A stretch of DNA of 8,656 bases, taken from NCBI GenBank assembly GCA_016281295.1, contig JAEEII010000321.1, positions 1 through 8,656 on the forward strand, read 5' to 3'. Every line of letters begins with the position of its first letter. Position 1 is the stretch's first letter. This DNA comes from Bacteroidales bacterium. Its GTDB lineage: Bacteria; Bacteroidota; Bacteroidia; Bacteroidales; F082. Below the pieces are notes generated by a model. The model did not search any database and was not told the origin of the DNA. It was given only the letters and a program-made list of their open reading frames with translations. Of the stretch, positions 5,615 to 8,656 are shown piece by piece. The translations under genes and the position numbers were made by a program.

Positions 5615-7198
5615 TCAACCAGTGGGTAACGGCAACCAATTGCTAGCCGACTTCCCACTCTCAGGATATGCGCCATAACCGCCCAAGAAGTTAGTCTTTT
5701 TGAGATTGGTATTGCTGGCAAAAGTGTCAGAATCCATGATCTCAACGTACTGCTTTACGGTGATGGTTTCCACAAAACCATTGTAGCTGAAATCGGCAAT
5801 CCGTTTGACACATTCGGGAACGACATAATCCTTTTGCGTGGTCCAGCAACAAAGGAGCGTTCCCGAACTATCCTCAATCAGGGCGTCGTTTTCGACATGA
5901 TAGCCAGGCGCATGGCAGACCACTCCTTCAAACCCTTCATGGGCAGAGACAATTCCCCTTCCAATCCTGGTTACACTCTCAGGAATGGTGAGCGATTTCA
6001 GGTTCTTGCAGCCCCAAAATGCCCAATCCCCGATTTCTTCGATACCGTCATGAATTTCAACGGATTCGATACCGCTCGAATCAAATAGTTCCGGAGCAAT
6101 CCATCTGAGTTGTTTGGGCAAAGTAACGTGCTTCAACGACGTGCAACCGCTAAAGACATTGTCTTCCATATAATGTATGCCGTCTGGAAGGTTGATTTCC
6201 TCCAATTTGTCACAACCGTTGAAGGCTCCTATTTGTATTCCAACGATGGTTGATGGCAGTCGGACTTCTTTCAGCTCTCTGCAAGCCTCGCACATAGATG
6301 CACTGATTTTTGTAATCCCTGAAGGAATCTCGATGGACTCAATCGGGCAATGAATGAAGGCGTTGTCGCCCATTTCTCGCAAAGTACCCGGCAAATGGAT
6401 GCGCCGAAGATGGGATTGACCATAGAAGGAGTCATGTTCCATGACTTCAACACCTTCTGGTATAGTGTATTCTTCACAAGTGAAAAGGTTGTCGTCCACA
6501 CCCTTCAACACCCTACCATAGCTGCTGTAGGTAACACCATACTCGTCGGTTTGCTCCTCGTTGATAAGCATTTTCGCAAAAGGCACAATCACCTCGCGCA
6601 GTATGGCGTTGTTCATTCGGTGGCCACCGTGGAAGCCGATGATGTGTGGATAATACTGGCGCATGAACTCCTCCTTGCAGTTGACAATGTCGTCCTCGTC
6701 GCCGAAGAAACCCCAGCACAAGTGGCGGCTCTCGTCGGTAAGCCCATCATACAGATGCTGCTCCATTTCCTTGAAGTGTTGGATGGTTTCTTCCGTGACG
6801 GTAAAACTTGTTTTGCCCGATGCCGTGGGCTGGAAATAGTCGAACGTTCCCACTTTTAGCACCTCGGTAAGCTCTGACATCCGAAGTGCAGGATTCACAC
6901 AGATACGACGGTAATCCAGCATTTGCATGGCATACATGGCACCCATGCTTGTTCCTATGACTAAGTCTGGTTTTTTCGTCTCACAGAGAGACTTCAAAAA
7001 AGGCAAAGCCTCTTTTGGATCAACGGGAATATCCGGTGCAATGACTTCACAATCAGACATCAGTTTTCTTAGATAGCTGACGGTGTTGCTCAAACCCGAT
7101 GAGCCGAAGCCGTGAAGATATATAATGGTTCTTTTCTTCACTATTTGTTTTGTTGAATTATCCTTGTTTAGAATCTTGTTTATTAATTGGATGCTCAT
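5615..7198 (-). CDS. YqiA-like alpha/beta hydrolase fused to BspA-type leucine-rich repeats
   Basis: The protein has 527 residues and two parts. Residues 22-212 look like the YqiA/UPF0227 esterase fold: TIIYLHGFGSSG (24-35, oxyanion region), DLVIGTSMGAMYA (78-90) with nucleophile S84, GDEDDIV (166-172) for the acid, and FHGGHRM (189-195) for H193. The catalytic triad appears intact. Residues 222-505 hold BspA/LRR_5-type repeats with the xxIxIPxxVxxIGxxAFxxCxxLxxI pattern, seen for instance at 332-360 and 377-409; the last repeats are degenerate. No signal peptide is seen, so it is probably cytoplasmic, unlike surface BspA proteins. The start at 7198 has GAGGTGG just upstream and overlaps the preceding gene by 41 bases. 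A GTG at 7141 is an alternative that avoids the overlap. The LRR part may bind a partner and direct the hydrolase. The substrate is unknown. Confidence 0.82.
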   Translation of the reverse strand: MSIQLINKILNKDNSTKQIVKKRTIIYLHGFGSSGLSNTVSYLRKLMSDCEVIAPDIPVDPKEALPFLKSLCETKKPDLVIGTSMGAMYAMQMLDYRRICVNPALRMSELTEVLKVGTFDYFQPTASGKTSFTVTEETIQHFKEMEQHLYDGLTDESRHLCWGFFGDEDDIVNCKEEFMRQYYPHIIGFHGGHRMNNAILREVIVPFAKMLINEEQTDEYGVTYSSYGRVLKGVDDNLFTCEEYTIPEGVEVMEHDSFYGQSHLRRIHLPGTLREMGDNAFIHCPIESIEIPSGITKISASMCEACRELKEVRLPSTIVGIQIGAFNGCDKLEEINLPDGIHYMEDNVFSGCTSLKHVTLPKQLRWIAPELFDSSGIESVEIHDGIEEIGDWAFWGCKNLKSLTIPESVTRIGRGIVSAHEGFEGVVCHAPGYHVENDALIEDSSGTLLCCWTTQKDYVVPECVKRIADFSYNGFVETITVKQYVEIMDSDTFASNTNLKKTNFLGGYGAYPESGKSASNWLPLPTG

Positions 7199-7487
7199 CA
7201 GCCCACCTCACCCCAGCAAGGAAGGTCTGTCCGTATTTGGAGTGAATTGGATGTGGTGCTATTGCATCGCTCACCTCCAATATGCGCTTGTCTATTTTTA
7301 ACATATCACATATTGCTTCATCACTGGCACTTTTACCGTTCAATTTGAAATGTCCATAATACCAAGTAACAATGTCTGTTCCTCTTTCATATCTGTTTCC
7401 CACCATAAATTGATGATACATTGTCCAGCCTTCTCTCGTAAAAGCATCGTTGATTAGTTTGTAATCCAACGTTTTCTTTTTTCCCAT
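7158..7487 (-). CDS. Unrecognised 109-residue protein
   Basis: The function is unknown. It is a small soluble protein with a basic start (MGKKKTLDYKLINDAF), an aromatic middle (WTMYHQFMVGNRYERG, DIVTWYYGHF) and an end of the form YGQTFLAGVRWADEHPI (86-101). Phrases like F..G..WADEHP are frequent in small proteins of Bacteroidales phages and mobile elements; this comes from memory and not a search. ATG 7487 has A-rich sequence upstream without a Shine-Dalgarno, normal for the phylum. It lies 68 bases after the 167-residue gene and overlaps the hydrolase-LRR gene by 41 bases, so it is probably in the same transcript. Confidence 0.65.
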   Translation of the reverse strand: MGKKKTLDYKLINDAFTREGWTMYHQFMVGNRYERGTDIVTWYYGHFKLNGKSASDEAICDMLKIDKRILEVSDAIAPHPIHSKYGQTFLAGVRWADEHPINKQDSKQG

Positions 7488-7555
7488 TTGATCGTTTTTT
7501 TGATGTTAATTCTATTTCTTTATGTATATCGGCCAAGCTTATTGGATGAGTTTGG

Positions 7556-8059
7556 TCAGAAGAAGGTTATCGTGTTGTTCGGGTCGCCGGGCATGTAGTA
7601 GTCTTTCAGCTGAATTATTTCCTTGGCGTTTTCAAACACCTCATCGAAGCTGACGTGATATCCCCAGCCCTCCTCTGTCCCGTCCTCGTAGCAGCCATAC
7701 AGTTTCTCGATGATTTTTTGAGCCATTTCGGGGCGGTCTTCATAGAGATGTTTGAAGAGGTAAGAGCTGCCAAATGTCAGCACCTTGGTGAGCAGGAATA
7801 GGTATTCCTCGTCGCTGAGCTCCACAAAGTCTTTCCTTGTGGGCTCTATTGCGCGGCGTTTTTTCACATTGAATTTGCAGGCAGACATTTCGTAATAATG
7901 TTCGGGGTGGTAGAAAGGTTTTTTCTTGTTTGCCAGGTATTCTTTTGCCACAGCGGCATTTTTTGCCTCCTCCTCGAGGACACGGAGTTCCACTTTGTTG
8001 AGTTCGTCTGGGGTGAGGCTCATGTCGGAGCCATCATCAATGGGGTCTATAAGAAACAT
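7556..8059 (-). CDS. Unrecognised 167-residue charged protein
   Basis: The function is unknown. The protein is soluble and highly charged: an acidic start (IDPIDDGSDMSLTPDEL), a helical stretch (21-46, ending AKEYLANKKK), and a basic patch (62-76, KFNVKKRRAIEPTRK). A helical core follows (79-121, LSDEEYLFLLTKVLTFG...IIEKLYG), then an acidic end (GYHVSFDEVFENAKEII at 133-149). The frame is open to 8110. ATG 8059 is preferred because AAAAACAATACGATT precedes it and the extra residues of the longer form look like translated leader. Segments 33-46 and 134-155 resemble the tail of the chimeric ADP-ribosylglycohydrolase downstream, implying shared ancestry. It is the first gene of the leftward operon. 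Size and charge would suit an immunity-type protein, but nothing shows this. Confidence 0.68.
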   Translation of the reverse strand: MFLIDPIDDGSDMSLTPDELNKVELRVLEEEAKNAAVAKEYLANKKKPFYHPEHYYEMSACKFNVKKRRAIEPTRKDFVELSDEEYLFLLTKVLTFGSSYLFKHLYEDRPEMAQKIIEKLYGCYEDGTEEGWGYHVSFDEVFENAKEIIQLKDYYMPGDPNNTITFF

Positions 8060-8106
8060 AATCGTATTGTTTTTACATAAGAATATAGTTTGATCTATAT
8101 GGGTTT

Positions 8107-8120
8107 TCAACCTGGGTTGA
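8107..8120. repeat. Short perfect dyad TCAACC-TG-GGTTGA
   Basis: This 14-bp dyad lies about 50 bases upstream of the 167-residue gene and is followed by GAAAAAATC. The left part (TTTTCAACCTG) and the AAAAAATC after seven bases also occur at 47-75 in the same orientation. It could be an operator site or a piece of an intergenic repeat. The neighbouring 8121-8282 shows an open frame on the - strand, but no convincing gene. Confidence 0.35.
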
Positions 8121-8228
8121 GAAAAAATCTTTATATCCTTGCAAACGGAGAGTCTTTGGCTGCCTCAAAGCTGCGTTTGCCGGCAGTCCTTCTACTGACT
8201 CATATTGTCTTTTGGTTTCATTGTTGTT

Positions 8229-8251
8229 TTGCATGGTAATGGAAAATGCAA
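8229..8251. repeat. Inverted repeat TTGCAT/ATGCAA
   Basis: A 6-bp stem (8229-8234 with 8246-8251) has an 11-nt loop, and outer TGTTG/CA pairs are possible across a bulge. It lies in the non-coding stretch between the 167-residue gene and the right-edge gene. Its role is unknown. Confidence 0.3.
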
Positions 8252-8314
8252 CATCCAGACTCCGCCATGACAAAACCTTCATGACATAGGTGCAACTGAC
8301 ATGTACAACCCAAA

Positions 8315-8356
8315 CAATAGCGGCTACAACTTCACTGCAAGTTATAGCCGCTGTTG
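8315..8356. terminator. Long 18-pair hairpin, probable terminator of the right-edge gene
   Basis: Arms 8315-8332 and 8339-8356 pair over 18 positions with one C-A mismatch and one G-T wobble around a CACTGC loop. The core is AGCGGCTA/TAGCCGCT, then AACTT/AAGTT. Read on the - strand it lies about 170 bases after the stop at 8523 and is followed by TTGTTTGGGTTG, a moderately T-rich run, so it could end that transcript. Its length and symmetry would also suit a recombinase or transposon-end site. Confidence 0.5.
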
Positions 8357-8364
8357 CTGCAAGA

Positions 8365-8384
8365 TATAGGTTCAGCTACCTATA
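8365..8384. repeat. Perfect 7-bp inverted repeat next to the long hairpin
   Basis: TATAGGT (8365-8371) and ACCTATA (8378-8384) flank a TCAGCT loop, eight bases beyond the 18-pair stem. The two hairpins may act as a tandem terminator or a paired protein-binding site. Confidence 0.45.
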
Positions 8385-8452
8385 GTTGGTCGAATGCTTA
8401 TGAAACACTACCAGTCAAAAGTCATAATTTGAAAAGATAACTGAATAATTTG

Positions 8453-8472
8453 TAAAATTTTTGCAAATTTTA
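8453..8472. repeat. AT-rich 8-bp inverted repeat between two copies of AAAGATAACTG
   Basis: TAAAATTT (8453-8460) and AAATTTTA (8465-8472) form a perfect stem around TTGC. An 11-base direct repeat AAAGATAACTG lies on either side (8433-8443 and 8494-8504). This is just downstream of the right-edge gene's stop. It could be a weak 3' structure or a protein-binding site. Confidence 0.35.
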
Positions 8473-8522
8473 TAGTTTCCTTTCTAGTTTTGGAAAGATA
8501 ACTGGAAATGAGGGATTGATGG

Positions 8523-8656
8523 TTAGAGGTATTTGTTAAGCTCAACAACCAGTTTTTGGACTGTTGTGGACGATTCTTCTTGGGCAGGGTTCCCGTGGGA
8601 GATTTCTGCCAGTATTGCTTCGGCATTGTCAATGGCTTGTCGCTGCCGATTTAGAA
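8523..8656 (-). CDS. C-terminal end of a gene running off the right edge
   Basis: The last 43 codons of a leftward gene are visible, entering from the right edge and ending at TAA (8525-8523). The peptide reads LNRQRQAIDNAEAILAEI, then SHGNPAQEESS, then TTVQKLVVELNKYL. It has two amphipathic helices joined by a polar turn, typical of a real protein end. A longer frame in another phase (8632-8408) covers the same DNA, but its product is low in complexity and basic, and I reject it. The start and main domain are outside the window, so no function can be given. Confidence 0.55.
   Translation of the reverse strand, partial: LNRQRQAIDNAEAILAEISHGNPAQEESSTTVQKLVVELNKYL

Noticed and set aside
6350..6859. 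169-residue + strand frame inside the hydrolase-LRR gene
   Set aside because: It is antisense to clear hydrolase motifs and leucine-rich repeats.
8283..8520. CRISPR array or tRNA gene
   Set aside because: Repeats here are single inverted pairs without regular spacing, and no cloverleaf or CCA-adjacent acceptor stem can be drawn.
8408..8632. 74-residue frame on the - strand
   Set aside because: It overlaps a frame that enters from the right edge and gives a natural helical protein end. The 74-residue product is basic, low in complexity, and runs into AT-rich non-coding DNA.

Overview
The window looks like an accessory region of a Bacteroidota (Bacteroidales-type) genome. Two sites match the Bacteroidota -7 promoter box (TAnnTTTG): one ahead of the restriction gene (131-139, +) and one ahead of the 473-residue gene (4416-4424, -). 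Most starts lack a strong Shine-Dalgarno sequence and are A-rich upstream. One protein carries BspA-type leucine-rich repeats, which are common in this phylum. Genus cannot be fixed from the sequence alone.

Layout. (1) 131-2640, + strand: a compact type II restriction-modification operon. A PmeII-like endonuclease comes first, followed by a C5-cytosine methyltransferase with an N-terminal helix-turn-helix-like segment and a long C-terminal extension. The genes overlap by one base (TAATG), and the methyltransferase has a near-perfect ribosome binding site. (2) 2641-2841: a convergent intergenic region with one hairpin. (3) 2842-4424, - strand: a 473-residue protein I do not recognise. A leader of about 145 nt precedes it, with three local hairpins and a 10-bp long-range pairing that would bury the start codon. 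(4) 4425-4777: AT-rich sequence with an open-frame remnant carrying the first eight codons of an ADP-ribosylglycohydrolase, plus a terminator-like hairpin. (5) 4778-8059, - strand: a probable operon, transcribed right to left. Its genes are a 167-residue unknown protein, a 109-residue unknown protein, a YqiA-like alpha/beta hydrolase fused to BspA leucine-rich repeats, a truncated ADP-ribosylglycohydrolase joined to a foreign tail, and a 119-residue protein with a beta-rich front and a helical tail. (6) 8060-8522: non-coding, with several inverted repeats including an 18-pair stem. (7) 8523-8656, - strand: the last 43 codons of a gene running off the right edge.

The restriction pair works as one unit: the nuclease cuts unmethylated sites and the methylase protects the host. 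The left-pointing operon looks like a shuffled cassette region. Conserved heads (ADP-ribosylglycohydrolase start, hydrolase) are joined to unrelated or repeated tails, and one tail resembles parts of the 167-residue protein in the same operon. The most novel signals are the start-codon-occluding leader of the unknown 473-residue gene, the two truncated ADP-ribosylglycohydrolase heads, and the hydrolase-LRR fusion. Whether regions 3-6 form a functional system, for example in defence, cannot be decided from sequence alone.
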